The translations under genes and the position numbers were made by a program. This document shows positions 11,816 through 24,522 of a stretch of 64,000 nt of DNA, in pieces (the stretch's first letter is position 1; the number at the start of each line of letters is the position of its first letter). The stretch spans positions 1 through 64,000 of the forward strand of contig ML769732.1 of NCBI GenBank assembly GCA_009733575.1, read 5' to 3'. This stretch comes from Gymnopus androsaceus JB14. Its lineage: Eukaryota > Basidiomycota > Agaricomycetes > Agaricales > Omphalotaceae. The notes under the pieces are model-generated. The model was not told the origin of the DNA. It saw only the letters and a program-made list of their open reading frames with translations, and searched no databases.

Positions 11816-13480
11816 TTAGTCTGACAATGCCTTCCAAACTAGGTGAATTGACAGAGTATAGGCAAGATCAAGCGTATAAGTAAAGAGGTTGAACGAATGA
11901 CACTTGGTCTCCCTTGCATCCCCATCCCTCTGTTGCACCTCAGGATATAATGTATTTATACAGCAACATCCATCGCGTTTAGCACTCCTGTCAATCAATG
12001 TGCCCTCCTCATACACACTGCCAATGTAGGGTATCCGCATCACAAAGCTTCGAATCCATTTGCTTTCCATAGCATTTCTTGAACAAGAGAAAAGAAGAGG
12101 AAAAAGACTTTGTGGTATGCAAAAAGATTTTCTGCTGTTTTCTGCAATGCTTCCTAATTGAGCTCCTGCCCCCAGAGTTGGATAAAATCCACCATTTCCA
12201 CCATTGGCTCCATCATATCCAATGTTCTGCATCCCAACTTCCTCATCTTCCAACTCAAGGTTGACTCATGGAGAGCCTGATCTCTCTACAGGCAAACTGA
12301 CTCCCAACTCCTCACTATGTTCCTCCTCTGTTAAATCTCATCTCTGGCCAATCCTGCTTGAATTGATTGTCTATCCCTTGATGTTGATGGTCATAGTTCA
12401 AGACAAGAGCAGCAGCAGACGTCGGGGCACCATGGTGGGGATTGTAGCTGTTGTAATCATTGCCAGGAGACTGCATTGACCCATGAGCAAAATGTCTCTC
12501 CTTGTATTGGCCAATGTGTCCACTCTGTGCATTGACAGAACCTGGTGATGAACTTGCATCTGCTGGCCAGTTTGGTGAAGGATGGGGTGAATTGGGAGGA
12601 AGCACAGAGAATAAAGCCAATGCAACACTTTGTGGATGTGATTGGGAGGATGACAGCGCTGTGCCGGCTAGTGCTGAAGTGATTGCTCACATGGCGGCAT
12701 GTCTCATTTTCATTGCCACATGAATGTTGTGCACTACTGCCTGAACATTGGAGAGCTTCTCGACCTGAACCTTTCCATACTTGAGCACCCTTCCTGACTC
12801 AAATGTTCAAGCATTGCAAAGTGTCCTTCCAGACCTTCAAGAAGATCTTTCGCTTATGCAACAAATCTGAGCACTGGCCCACAAGGAGCTTTCGGTCGAA
12901 TTCCTTGAAATGGCTCCACATGATGGGTTGCTTTATAGTAGTGGTGGGATCAGAGAACAAGTCCAAGAAGAGCTCATATTCCTGTTTTGAATGTTTGGAA
13001 ATGGCATGGCATGGGGAAAAGAGCACAAAAAACATCAGCTGGTAAGAGGCTAGATATGTGAGGTTAGTTGTATAAACACTAGAGGAAGAAAATTTGAACT
13101 AACGAGGTAAAGAGCGGGATGTTGTCAGACACTACTCGAGCTTGGACGGGTTCAAGAGGAGGTACAGATGAAGGAAACTGAGTGGAAATGTACATGTAGG
13201 CAGACTGTTTGTATATCCTTGTTGTGGGCTTTGTGACCTAATTCTCTAGTGGCAGGACTCCTTCAGTGGTCAATCAGAATTCCTGTAGAGTTCCAGGGTT
13301 GCATTTGCGGAAGATGTCAGGGCTCAGTGAAAATCCCTTCACTATCTCAATCAGGTCAAAATTGGAGATGCATCTGGTTGGTTGGTTGGTTGGTTGAATA
13401 GATCTTGATAAGCAGGTGAACCGCGCCATGACTTCACTATTGAAGTTGATAAGAGGACTCAATTGTCCTGAGCTGTACAA
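11816..13480 (-). pseudogene. Uncharacterised Agaricomycete-type protein, interrupted
   Basis: Several minus-strand frames read in order as pieces of one protein. They are SPLINFNSEVMARF and NFDLIEIVKGFSLSPDIFRK (13274-13480), ELFLDLFSDPTTTIKQPIMW then KLLVGQCSDLLHKRKIFLKV (about 12800-13000), a His/Asn/Ser-rich low-complexity part with SYNPHHGAPT (12315-12620), and WIRSFVMRIPYIGSVYEEGT (about 11990-12060). The frames shift between blocks and intron boundaries do not repair all of them. I recall proteins of this layout from mushroom genomes but know no function. It lies inside the long inverted repeat pair, so it may be cargo of one element. The upstream exons (to about 14.1 kb) are not clear. 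Confidence 0.45.
13376..13396 (+). repeat. GGTT microsatellite
   Basis: Five tandem GGTT units inside the relic gene; on the minus strand they add a PTNQPTNQP run to its protein, an expansion of coding sequence. Confidence 0.85.
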
Positions 13481-14987
13481 GACGTAACTGTTGGTGATTT
13501 TGGAAAGACTAATGCATCAAGACTGAAGCTCTGCCCTGCAGACGCAACTTTCAAGTCAGAGACAAACTGGTTCTTTATGCCAAATTACAAAACGCTGAGC
13601 CACCTCTCTAGAATAATCACGGCCTGGTTGGCTTGGAATGGAAAAACCAACGCATGCTTACCTGCACTCGGAGTGCAGGTAAGTTCTCTGGTACACTGGG
13701 GGCTCTGGGAGAGAGCAGTCTACTGAAGAAAAACAATGGTAAGAGCAAGTTCATGAGTACAGGAGATAAGACATGCACAAAGTGGTTCAATCTCCATTCT
13801 AATCAAATCCTACTTGTTCCCTGTGACATAGTATGCCAAAGATAACAGTGCCCAGCTGCATTGCATGTCACTCAAGTCCCCGTTGTTAAAGTTGACATTT
13901 TTGCACCTGGAAAACTGAAAGAGACATGAAATAAAGCCCTTTATGGTTTATTTCCATTAAGAACAAGGGCAGTTGTGTAGATGAAGATCCAGCAATAAGG
14001 TGAAGATCCAAGCTTAATGACAGTCTGAGCAGCGGTCTACAACAAATGAGCAATAAGAATGCAGAATGCGATGATGTAAGCTCACCTAGATGAAGAATTA
14101 TACTTGGTTGTCTCAGCCTAATACTCACAATAGCTGTAGATATTCATTCGCTGGACAAAGCTTTGTGGAAGCAGTCATAAAGTTCCTCAGCGGAAGTCTA
14201 GAATACCAATGAGGGTTGTGCCCATGAAGCATTGTTAAAGACATACCTCATTAGCAGGCAGAAATACAAAGACTCGTGAGCAGTTGAAGTCGTATTTGTA
14301 TTCAAAAGATGCACCAGCATTTTGCCCTAAATGCCTATGAATCGCTATAAGCGTGAATTTCTGAAGAGATCATATTTCAAGGCATTCCTGCCAGTATCAG
14401 TGCATAAGATCGAGTAATGGTGTCCAAGCTCTGTCATTGTAGTTAGAAGAGTTAGCACTCAACTTGGCGACTTTGTGGCGCCTCATACCGCTACTTGGCC
14501 TTGTTGTATTCAATACTCACACTTTACTTACACTACAGGGCCTTGATAGAGTACGTGCAGATATTGGGGAAGTAATTGGTGAGCGGTACAACAGAGTGAA
14601 GGATGTCAGCATCTCAAACAATGTTAGTTGAAAAAGACAATTGATGAGCGCTTATAATTATTTAAGTAGTAATGGTGACAGAAAGAAGTTGTGATGCTCC
14701 AGTACTAAGACCTGAGTGTCGTCATGATTGTGGAGGAAAGAGAACTAGAGCAGGCACCAAATTGGATTATTCAGCACATCCCCAGGATGAGCTTTGTCAT
14801 CATCTAGAGCACTTAACTTCTTCTTCCAAACTACTCAGCGTGCTTGGGACCTATTTCTGGAGCAGCGCAGCAGCGGTCTTATAAATAACAAACTTTCTTT
14901 GGCTCAGTCCTTGTGCACCTATCCCAAAAACCACTGACAATTACTCAGCACGCTTGGGGCCTAGTTCTAAAGCAGCATAGCAGTGGT
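13481..14987. other. Unassigned sequence inside the inverted repeat pair
   Basis: Probable 5' part or introns of the relic gene on the minus strand, then AT-rich sequence. I could not join a convincing reading frame. Confidence 0.4.
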
Positions 14988-15632
14988 AATCTCATTCAAT
15001 ACACTTTCAATGTGCATCCTTTAAGCTGCTGGTACTCAATCACTCAAGATCTAGATAGAACAGCTTGGCAAAGATCAGATGTTTAGCCACCTGTTGTAGA
15101 CTTATTTTGATTAGGAAATTTTAGTGGCCATACATGATACTGTAAATATGCTCTAACTAATACGAAGTCAAAAGTGGTACTTGTCACTGAGCAATGAAAT
15201 TCATCCAAGTTTCCGAGTGTCTAGCTTGCTTAGACCCTGCAACTGGTCAGCAACAGGGCAGTAACTGGTGGTAACTGGGTACCACATGTTGATGGCGGAA
15301 TAAAACAAAGATTTTGATTGGGAAAGAATACAGCTTACAAGACCTTTTACATGCGGAAAAGACCATTAATTTCATTTCCTTTTTTGAAAGGAATCGTGGC
15401 AATTTACCCAGCGAAATTGACCTTTTTTTCCCAGTGGAATGCTGATTAGATTTCACAGAGTTTTTTGGCTGGGATTATATATGGAAAAGATACTTTTTTT
15501 CTTTATATTTTTTGGGCGGGATTTGTATTCTTTTTCAGTGGGAATCTGTGGCGGAAAACTTTATTATTTACAAACTATTTTCCTGAAATAATTCCAGCCT
15601 CCATTTATTCAATCCCGCGGAGTGTCAAGCAT
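14988..15632 (-). repeat. Long inverted repeat, right arm
   Basis: Reverse complement of 10826-11460. It differs by scattered substitutions and a short insertion (ACTGGTCAGCA region near 15242). Its outer end lies about 55 bases from the stop codon of the membrane protein gene at 15688, so the insertion reaches that gene's 3' flank. Confidence 0.75.
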
Positions 15633-15687
15633 TTGAGTCTCCAGCACAAGAAGGGAGCTTGAATATTAGGATCTAATGCGCTGGCCT

Positions 15688-17298
15688 TTATGAATAGATG
15701 AAGTTGTACTGGTACCGTTGGAGGCTGGCTGTGACTCGTGAGTTCATGCCATATTCGGTGTACACTGGAGGCAAAACGGATATGTCTCCGGTGTATATTT
15801 GAGACTGAATTTGATCCGGCGCTGATAGTTGCGGGGGAGCTGAGAAAGCTGGACAATGAGATGGGAATCCTCAGGAGAAAAGGTAAATTGGTGACTGACT
15901 AGCATTTGCTTCGAATGGTTGCACAATTGAAGGTAGTAAATTTCGCCTGTGAAGAGTTCAACGGAAAGAACCCAGCAAAAGATGGATGAATAGCTCACTT
16001 ATTTCGGGATCGTCTACATAGGAATGTTAACGCGGTTATGACACCCATAACTATTGCGACGGCTCCTAACTGAGGATTTGAAAAACCTGCAGCATAAGTC
16101 AAAGCCAGGTGTGTATGTAGTAGCACCACTAATACTCACCGTAATTCCAGCTACAGTTCCATTCGAAAGTATTTTACTATTAGCGGACACTGCAGGAACA
16201 CTTCCGCTACTAGTATTCGTGGATAAGCTACTATGTATTAGATTCGTTGCACCGCGGTTGCCCACATCATAAACATCGACTTACCTCGAAATAGTCACCA
16301 GAGACCGTATACCGAACTGGGGACCATCGGCGGTATTTGCCACCTCGATAACGTATGTTATCGTTTCGTCCATGCCGCTGTGCCAAAACAAGATTTGCTG
16401 AGGATCAGACAGAAAAGAGCTTCCATTGGCAGTTTGAACAACCTGGTTGCTCGTGTCACCTTCCGGAATCATAGTAACCTGGAAAACACCATGGTCATCA
16501 TTGAGCGGTCCCAGAATTAAAAAAGCACTGGTGTTTGCAAGCGTAAATGTCACAGACGAGCTGCTTGTTATAGCGGCAGCCTGAGGAACAATGGGAATAG
16601 CGTTGCCGCGGGATTAGAATACGCTGTTAAGGTTTCAGACAAAGCAAAGACAATCTAATGGCGACGTACTGAATTCAGACTGATTTGGCAAATTCCATTC
16701 TGTATTGCTGAAAGAGAAGAATGGATTAAACCCGCGCCCAAGACCCGTCAAGTCCCCCGCTGACGTGGCATTGGTTGCTGTTATTGCTAATATTGTCTCT
16801 AGTTCTGGTGTGCTATCAATTTGGATAAGTCGACGGATAGTCAAAGGAGAGATGATCCCATCGGACCTACCCGGGAATAGTACCAATAGTCACATCTGCG
16901 TATTGAAAAGCCACCTCGTTCGTTCCAGTTGAAGCGAGCGTTACAGTATGATTTCCATAACTAAGGTTCGTAACAGCATCGAGTAGCCCGCCTTGCGATA
17001 CGTCGTTTGCACCTTGTGTCACAGTTCCACCATCTACAGAAACGCTGTATGAACCAGCAGACGCGTTTCCATACAGATAGACATCTGTCCCTGTGAAAGT
17101 AAGGGCCATGCTTGCTCCAGGGAACGTTGTACGATGATATGAGGTCCCGTTTGCAGTTGTTTTGGGAGCGGCACCATCTGGAATTAGGGTATAGGTAAGA
17201 TTCCATCCACCTGAAGGTTCCCCATCCCTATACGGTTCGTAGAAAAGATTCGCTGTCTGGGAGTTGATTGTAACATTGTATGGAGTCATGGTCGGCAT
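15688..17298 (-). CDS. Single-pass membrane protein with N-glycosylated ectodomain
   Basis: The proposed start is the ATG at 17296-17298 (MPTMTPYNVTINSQTANLFY). The ectodomain is rich in Asn-X-Ser/Thr sites and has the family block TFTGTDVYLYGNASAGSYSV (a beta-sandwich, galactose-binding-like pattern), then TPELETILAITATNATSAGD, NTEWNLPNQSEF and LDP-type loops. A Ser/Gly-rich stalk (STNTSSGSVPAVSANS) precedes, after an intron ending CTCAG, the membrane helix LGAVAIVMGVITALTFLC and the basic stop-transfer RRSRNK. The tail carries PPVYTEYG near the end. This architecture is common and uncharacterised in basidiomycetes. No N-terminal signal peptide is obvious, as is often the case in that family. 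Exon borders around 16560-16640 and the last exon are uncertain. Role unknown; cell-surface location inferred. Confidence 0.65.
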
Positions 17299-18348
17299 TG
17301 CCAGGACAGAATATAAATAGGGATTGAGTTTAGTGGGGGGGGGCAGGATGCAAGCGCCAGTGATAGTAGATGTAGCAGGAATCAAGTTGAAGGACCTTGA
17401 GACAGTAGCCGTTTTATAAGATACCGGAACACCTTACATAACAGATGCTTTCGAAATTCGATGGAAATAACTTCAGGTAGGGCTATTCATAAGCAAATGG
17501 GGGGCAGAGGGATCTGCCTTGCGATGATGTTGCACCGAGATTCAAGCGGTGCAGCAGCTGCGCGCAAGCTTTTCCCGATGGTGTACGCCGACATGCCACC
17601 ACAGATCTGAGAGCTGATCGCCACCGAGATTCGATCGCCACTGAGATTCTCTACCTCCCATAAATAGCTCACAGGAGGTTACATCTTCAAATGATTTCAT
17701 CCACGGGCTTCCACTGCCATCTGAAAACATACCCCACTTCATAAGGCCAGAGAGTTTAAGGGTGGATTAAGTTTTGATTTTACTGCAGTGACAGTCAATA
17801 AGTACTCGAGAGGGCAAGAAGTCTATTTAGCGTCCTGGATCCTGGTGCATCGATAAATATGGATCGTCCATCACCAGGAACTATAGCAGAACTTTCGATC
17901 GAATGGCACTTGACGGGAATCGGGTGTTGGATTTTGAATAGGCTGATTCACCAAGTATAGCTCCAAGTGCTGAACATGTGTATCGCTCGAACTTGAATAT
18001 AACATACGCCATAATCTTGACGCTCTATGGCCAATTATCATAAACATAGAAGTCATTGTGCTGACCTTCACATTCCGATCGCTAAACATTATACGAGGAG
18101 CATACCCGCAGATATCGCCACTCTTACGCCTAGAACAATCTCAGCAGATGAACCAGTAATATATGATTGGACTCACAGCTCCTTGACTTACATTCAATAC
18201 GTGGCACTGTAGAGCTGCGGGATCTTGCTCATCAGAGTTGATGAAGCGTTATTATAAAGGGTTTCTTGAAATATATACTGGAGGATAGATTCTGTAGTCT
18301 GTATTCATGGCGAAGCCGGGATAGAATCTTCTTGTAGTTATTTAGCAA
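17299..18348. other. Upstream region, nothing recognised
   Basis: Flank between the membrane protein start and the TPR relic. Short frames show no domain. Confidence 0.45.
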
Positions 18349-19192
18349 TTGAGAACCTCCGAGACGGCGCTAGTCCTTGAGATAAATGCTTATAATTGGT
18401 TCATAGCACTACCTGATCTCGAGGAAGTCATTGTATATCGGGAAGAAGCATTGCATGCATGCTCACCTGGTGACAATGACTACTATATGTTCCTTCACAA
18501 TCTTGGGACTGTATCGCGAGCACACTTTTTCCATTTGGGTCAAGTTGAAGACATCACCCGTAGTGTTGCACTTCAGCGTGAAGCTCTCTCCCTCCCTATG
18601 TCCTTCAGGCTCTCCTCACCAGCTTGAAATTAGCTCTCTTTTAATGTCAGCTCTTACTAGGAGCTTCTTGCAGCAGGGGAAATCTGTTGGAGAGTCAGAT
18701 CTTGATGAGGCAAACAAGCTAGCTAAACTTTCGAAGCCAAGTGGGAGATCAATGGCATAGATGAAGCCGTGCAGCTTGGACGCCATCTTCTGGATCTACC
18801 TGAGCTTGAAGCTCATCCTGCACTTCAGCACAATCGACGATTTTCAATACTGCATTGTTCGCCATCACCACCTCAAACGCATGGCAGATATAGAGGAGGC
18901 CCTATCGTATCATTATGAGGCAAAGGAACTCCATCTATCTCAAGGGGAGCTATGGCATTGTCTCATTGGCATTGCTCAAGCACACTACTACCTTGGATCC
19001 CAACAAACCTCGCTAGAGCATCTAGACAACTCCATTAGATTCTATATGGAAGCCCTTGCCCTTTCGCATGTAGCGGATCGTGAGGGGCACATGCGGGTTT
19101 TGATCTCCTTGGATGTTTGTCATCTGACTCGCTTTGAGAAGTGTTTTCGACTGGCAGGCGACGCTGATGTTGACAAGTCCATCAAGCACTAA
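18349..19192 (+). pseudogene. TPR-repeat relic of a TPR-CHAT-type protein
   Basis: Three reading frames carry TPR units of the style found before fungal CHAT domains: DLEEVIVYREEALHACSPGD, HNLGTVSRAHFFHLGQVEDI, SVALQREALSLP, ADIEEALSYHYEAKELHLSQ and SLEHLDNSIRFYMEALALSH. The frame changes at about 18610 and again near 18760, and an ATG for the whole is lacking. The region ends with a stop at 19190-19192, well before any CHAT domain. It is about 9 kb from the minus-strand CHAT fragment at 8.6 kb. Whether the two derive from one ancestral gene cannot be told; orientation is opposite and TPR-CHAT genes are often multicopy. Confidence 0.6.
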
Positions 19193-21384
19193 TTCTCTCT
19201 TTCTAGTGTAAGCAAAGAAATTTATTTCGCTGCCTTATAGACACTGGAAACAAATTGCTGTAAACTTTAAACAAATAAAAGAAGCACGACGTCGACATCT
19301 GAGCCCTACAGGCATATCCTGTACCATCTTGATTGGTTCGCCGCACCTTCGTGACAGTGACCACTGCGGCGAAATTTTACATTCGCCATTCGCCATGCGA
19401 GGGTGTGACATGGTTAAAGTTCACTGCTCCAAATGAATTCAGTGCTCAGAAATTCTGAACTTCTCTCGAGTCACTAGAAAGGCCGTTTAGTAGCGAATAC
19501 TTGGAACATAGGAATGAATCGTACCAGTTAAATGCACCAAAGCAAGGAGCGGGGAACAAGAAAAAAAACCACTCCCTCAATTTGTACCTCCATTCGTCGT
19601 CGTACTGTCATTGGTACTGGGATAAATGCTCCAACAGCAAACGCACACACTGACAGCGGTAGAGCGTCGCAGAGTAGGAGTAGCCTAGGGTATCTGTGTC
19701 TTTGGTGCTGTCGTTTGTGTATTGGTTGAATAAATGCTTCGACTCCGAATGGCTTAAGGTCCTAGTCCGAACGTTGTATGGGATTCGGGCTTAGGATCGT
19801 AAGGTGCATCGTTTGTGCAGTAGCAGTAGAGGCTGGGTGGTGCGTCGGCGAAGATGAACAGGAGGAGGGATCCCAGATGTAGAGAAGAGGGGAAGGTATT
19901 TCGTCTCAACGCAGCGAATGCATGTGTAGCCGTCGTATTGATGTCCACTCGAGTAAAACTCCGACTCCTAGTCACCGAACACCGGGGAACACAAACGGTA
20001 ACGTTTGCACCTGACACCGAACCGTCAACCAGGAGCCTCGGGATCAGATACTCTCTCATCTGATTCTTGCATGCCTCCTGCTATGAGACCTTGCTCATCG
20101 ACCGCTACGCAAGACAGAGCAAAGGCAAGACCAAATTCGAGATACGCTGACCAGAAGAAGCTCAGCTGCGACATTAACAGGGTATGCATGTCCTGCTATC
20201 CCTGGTATTCCTCCTTCCCTCCTTCTACCACTATCTGTCCCCGCCACAGAGAGCCGGCGAAACCAACCAAAAAGTCTCAAGGACTTATAACCTGGCCCCG
20301 AGGACGGAGCCTCGACGTCCTTGCCATCGGATCCGCCTCTCCAAGTCCATATCGCATCCATAGTACCTCAATATCGAGAGCGAAGGTACCGAGGATAGTC
20401 GCAGGGAGAGGAGTAGAAGATGGATTCTGGACATCGAGAGATTCGATCTCGGAAATGGTGGCTGTGGCGTAGGTGAAAGATGAGGAGAGACACCAGTAAA
20501 AGAGAAAAAGGCAGAAGAGGAGTGGCAAAGAAACGTGCTCTGCTTTCCTTTTCTCATCGCCTTCCTGAATCAGCGAGAATGCCAACGATCATGGCTCTTG
20601 AATAGATCAAGGGGGCGGAGGGTAGACGTCGCTGCGGAAACCCGAGTTTGCAGCAGTAAAAACGGCTGGCGGTGGTGGATATGACAACCGTCGAACAGGA
20701 TATGATCTCGAAGCGATGCACATATAGGGATGGCGTGGATGTGAATTGAGCCATCGAGGGAGTGGTACAGATATAACGAGAGGAGTAGCTAGCTTGGAGT
20801 ATAAGGCTGGTATCGGTGGTAATGGATTCCGATGAGGACTCGATTTCAGAATTGATGGCTGTGGCGGATAGTATTAGACACCCGAAGGTGCTAATGGCAC
20901 CCTCCGGTCCTCTGACGCTGTGAGCACCGTGATCCTGGATCTACATTCTATTCCTTTCTATCCATCACCTCCTACCAGAAGCCGAATCAGCAAAAGCTTG
21001 AACTGCACCATCATATATCATGGCTCGCATCCCTTCCGACAATACAGAACTCGTCGTATCGCAAAGACAATTTAGCGCGGGACACGCCAGTAAAACAAAC
21101 AGAAAGCACTATTTCGAATATCCATTGTTTTTACTACTGGTACAGACTCGGAGCTATCACAGAGACTGGCTGGCATCCGCTGCAGATCCGAAATCCTTCT
21201 GGCAACACTAGAGTCTAGGCACAAAATCTTTATTTTTCAGTACACTGGTAAAAGATCGGTTGGATGTCTTTTCGAGGATGTGGAAAGGTGTAAAGATGCC
21301 AAGCGCCGGAGGCTCCGGTTTGCACCGCCACTCCGAGTCTGGCTATCACGAGACAATGAATCTTCGACTACCATCGAAAACTGA
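19193..21384. other. Unassigned GC-richer stretch
   Basis: Contains overlapping short frames without domains. A similar phrase recurs about 400 bases apart (GATTCGATCTCGGAAATGGT near 20440 and GACTCGATTTCAGAATTGAT near 20838, each followed by GGCTGTGGCG), hinting at a diverged internal duplication. No gene is supported. Confidence 0.4.
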
Positions 21385-22033
21385 CTCACACCGCCAATCA
21401 TTATACTTCAGCTTGGCTGAAGCATAATAGGAAATAAATTATTTCAATCCCTATACGAAGTGTACTTTTTCAGAAAAATGTAGAAGTTGTATATTTCGAT
21501 AGAGCGATGAATAAATTGAATTCCAACATTCTGAATTGAGAACTTTATATAGGTGTGCAAAAGAGAAGCTTTCAATCGGACTCTGGAAACAATAGATTCA
21601 ATGTGGACTTGAAAGCCCTGCTTTCATAATAAGAGTGAAAGTAATTGTTTCAAAGAACAATTCACTTTTCTACTGAAATATTGCCTTTCGCTGTTCGGTT
21701 TGGCAGCGGCCCGGATCGGCCCGAGCATTGAAGTATTGTCTTTCGGGAACCAGCTGAGAGGTTCTTCGAAATAGTTGCTTTCACTCTTATTGTGAAGTAA
21801 AAGTATTCAGTCCGCATCAAAACTATTGTTTTTAGAGCTCAATTGAAAAGCGCTCTTTCGGAAGTCTGTTTAAAATTCAAAATTCAGAGGGTCTAAATGT
21901 ATTTCCTTTGTAAGTTCATTGAAATATTTATTTTATATACTTGTATGAAAAAGTACATTTAATCTTATGCACTGAAATAATTCATTTCTCACAGTACTTC
22001 AGCCTGGCTGAAGTATAATCATTGGTGGTGTGA
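21385..22033. repeat. Foldback (palindromic MITE-like) element
   Basis: The ends are inverted copies: TCACACCGCCAATCATTATA at the left and, read on the other strand, TCACACCACCAATGATTATA at the right. Both are followed by a small CTTCAGC..GCTGAAG hairpin. Inner parts are also inverted copies of each other, for example ATAAGAGTGAAAG (about 21630) and CTTTCACTCTTAT (about 21778). The whole ~650-base unit can fold into one long imperfect stem. It has no coding capacity. No clear target-site duplication was found. Confidence 0.75.
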
Positions 22034-22767
22034 CTTGAGTACTTTTATCAGAAACGTGGCAAATATGAAATACCCTTTTCAAGAAATGTCAGATGACTTG
22101 GCCTTTGCCGGCCATCTCTTATGACTCATTTATCAGTGTCAATTATAAGCGCCTCAGTCAAGAATTATTACTAAGTTAATGAACTAAGTGATACATTTTC
22201 ATAAATCCGTCACTCTGCGCTCGCCCTTCCCGTACGATGAATATGGTTTGGTATTGCCTGGTATGTATGGCTCCCAGATTTCGACGCTGGTTTTGCACAA
22301 TAGAGCTTATTAGCAACGTGTTGCGAACTAGTTTGCATGGATAGAAAAACGCCAAGCTTTGCTACAGAAAAATAATGATGTTACTTTTTGGCCGGCCGTG
22401 CACAGGTTTGAGGCCGAGCTCGAAACGTTCTTAACACGGTCACAGACAAATTCCGCTACGTAGATCCTCTGGGACGCGTATAAAAGCTTCATTTCATCCC
22501 AACTAACCTCAAGCAATGCGTGTACAGTGCTTGTCAAGGTATGTTGACGCATTGGGCTTCTAACCACGTTATTCCTTTCTTACGTCACCGTTTGGGGATC
22601 CGGCCATATGCCTTTTCAAGAAAGCGCTTAAACTTTGGAGCAAAAACTTTCGAAAAAGTTTGCACAAAGATCTGGGATCTTTGCAACTGAAAACGAGTTC
22701 GCAATGCGCTGCTAATAAGCTCTAATGCGGATTTTTTTGATTGCACATGGAGAGTTGTCCAATTTTT

Positions 22768-22850
22768 GCCAACGCATGGCAAATTTGAAATAATATAATC
22801 ACGCTTTTTTTGACTCATCTGTTCGAGCGTCTAAGTACTATAGGGCGTCT
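22768..22850 (+). repeat. MULE left terminal inverted repeat
   Basis: Pairs with 27178-27261. It starts GCCAACGCATGGCAAATTTG and ends TATAGGGCGTCT, with few mismatches to the right copy. Confidence 0.85.
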
Positions 22851-22929
22851 ATTAATCTTCAATACGGTTATGTTTACTAGTACCTACAGTACAAGGCTAC
22901 AAACGAAAATAATAAAACAATATACAAAT

Positions 22930-24088
22930 CTACGTATCGGAACAAATGGTACAAATTGAACAGCACGCGACATGCAAACACAGACATAATAAACTACAAT
23001 GCGAAATCTGCAGTGCGAAATCGCAGGACTGCACGTACAAGACCCAATCCAAGGACTGTCCAGCCTTTAAATCATCCTTGGACAATGCCTTCCATAGGTT
23101 GTAATGCAAATAAAACACATCGGGATTCCACTCTTCACTGAACTGTGTTTCGAAGCATTGGCGTGGTGAAAGAGAAGGAGATTCATTGTCAAAGATCTGA
23201 CGGAAGGCATCTGATACATCAGCAACAGTTAGACCTGAAGGCCAAGGCAATACTGGGAAGGGGATGGCAGGCGGTGGAGAGGACTGGGAGCATGGACCTG
23301 ACGATGAAGGCAATGGTGAGGATGGAAGTGACCGAGACGAAGATGAGGATGTTGCCCAAGCTCGCTTCTTCACTGGAGATACAGATGAAGATGCAGGAGA
23401 TCTGCAGTGCCAGGGCATGTCCCAGTCTGGTTCATTGGCTTCGAGTTCCTCCAAGGTATGATCAATGAGTGCTAGTTCTGGTGGGACTCGAGGACGGGGT
23501 ACAATACGTATCATGTCATTGTCAGTGATGACATTGAGATGACCAGTACGCGAACTCCGCAAGTGGCACTTGAAAAGCGTAGAGGAAACGGATGGTTCAT
23601 GATTGGGGACAGGCGTTTGGAAAGAGAAGTGGGAGAGAGAAATCTGGGAATTGGAAGGAGAATGTGGATGTAGATTATTGTGTGGTGGATCCAGAGAATG
23701 ACCAGAGGCGGAACATCCACCTAGGGTTAAGCAGCAGACTTTGCAACGGGGACCACGACCATTACGACACGAAGCATTGACTTTGCGTCGAGAACACATT
23801 GGACAGTTGTGTTTCGTAGTAGGATGACAATTTTTCCGGAATATGCGTGGAGTCCAGCCATCTGCAAGAGCACGCTGAGCATCCTCCTTCGGGAATGCAT
23901 GGAAAAATTGACAGCCAAAGTCATTGAAGCACTGTTAACTAATGAATATCAAGATAATCTTGGACTGGGATTGAGCAACTTACACTGATGTAGTAGTGAC
24001 CTGAATACTGCCCTCCTTTGCTGCACTTTGATATCAATGCTTTCCTACACCTCAGACATTCATTGGGACCAGTGATATTGAATGGCAT
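22930..24088 (-). CDS. Cys-rich accessory protein of the MULE element
   Basis: The first exon starts at the ATG at 24086-24088 (MPFNITGPNECLRCRKALIS), with a Cys-X2-Cys pair. A 52-base GTAAGT..ACAG intron joins in phase to a long open exon. Next come CFNDFGCQFFHAF, QRALADGWTPRIFRKNC, then NCPMCSRRKV and CRNGRGPRCKVCCLTLGGC, two Cys clusters that look like metal-binding knuckles. A Ser/Pro-rich middle and a C-terminal helical part with VADVSDAFRQIFD follow. The frame is open over roughly 330 residues, unlike the neighbouring transposase. I do not know the family. A role in DNA binding or transposition is inferred only from its position between the TIRs and its Cys pattern. Confidence 0.6.
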
Positions 24089-24522
24089 GTGTCGGAGAAC
24101 GGTGTCAAACTCGTAAAGAGCAGAAAACGAAGTTGGAAAAGGTATCGCAAATCATTGAAAGAGTGTTGGAGAACGGGAGAACGTGTCAAACTCGTAATGA
24201 GTGTTGGGTGTTGGAGAACGCTGGCAAACTCATAAAGAGTGTTGGAGGACGGTGTCGCAACTCGTGAAGAGTGTTGGAGAAGGAAATGTCGGAGAAGGAA
24301 ATGGATATCACAGATGAGATGGTGGTGGTTTGAGAGAAGGAGACCATTTGTCAAAATTGGACCTTAAATACCTCAAGTCAAGGTCACATGCAGTGTGTCG
24401 CGTCAAGTGTTGCATCTCAGAAATATGATTCTACAGACTTAAGTACAGCTAGCTATGTGTAGGAAGTTTAAATGTAAAAGGATAAACATTATTCAAAGCT
24501 ATTGGAGGCTGAGACGGTACCA

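Noticed and set aside
20095..20585. Overlapping minus-strand frames of about 90-100 codons
   Set aside because: No domain, no intron structure, Ser/Pro composition only.
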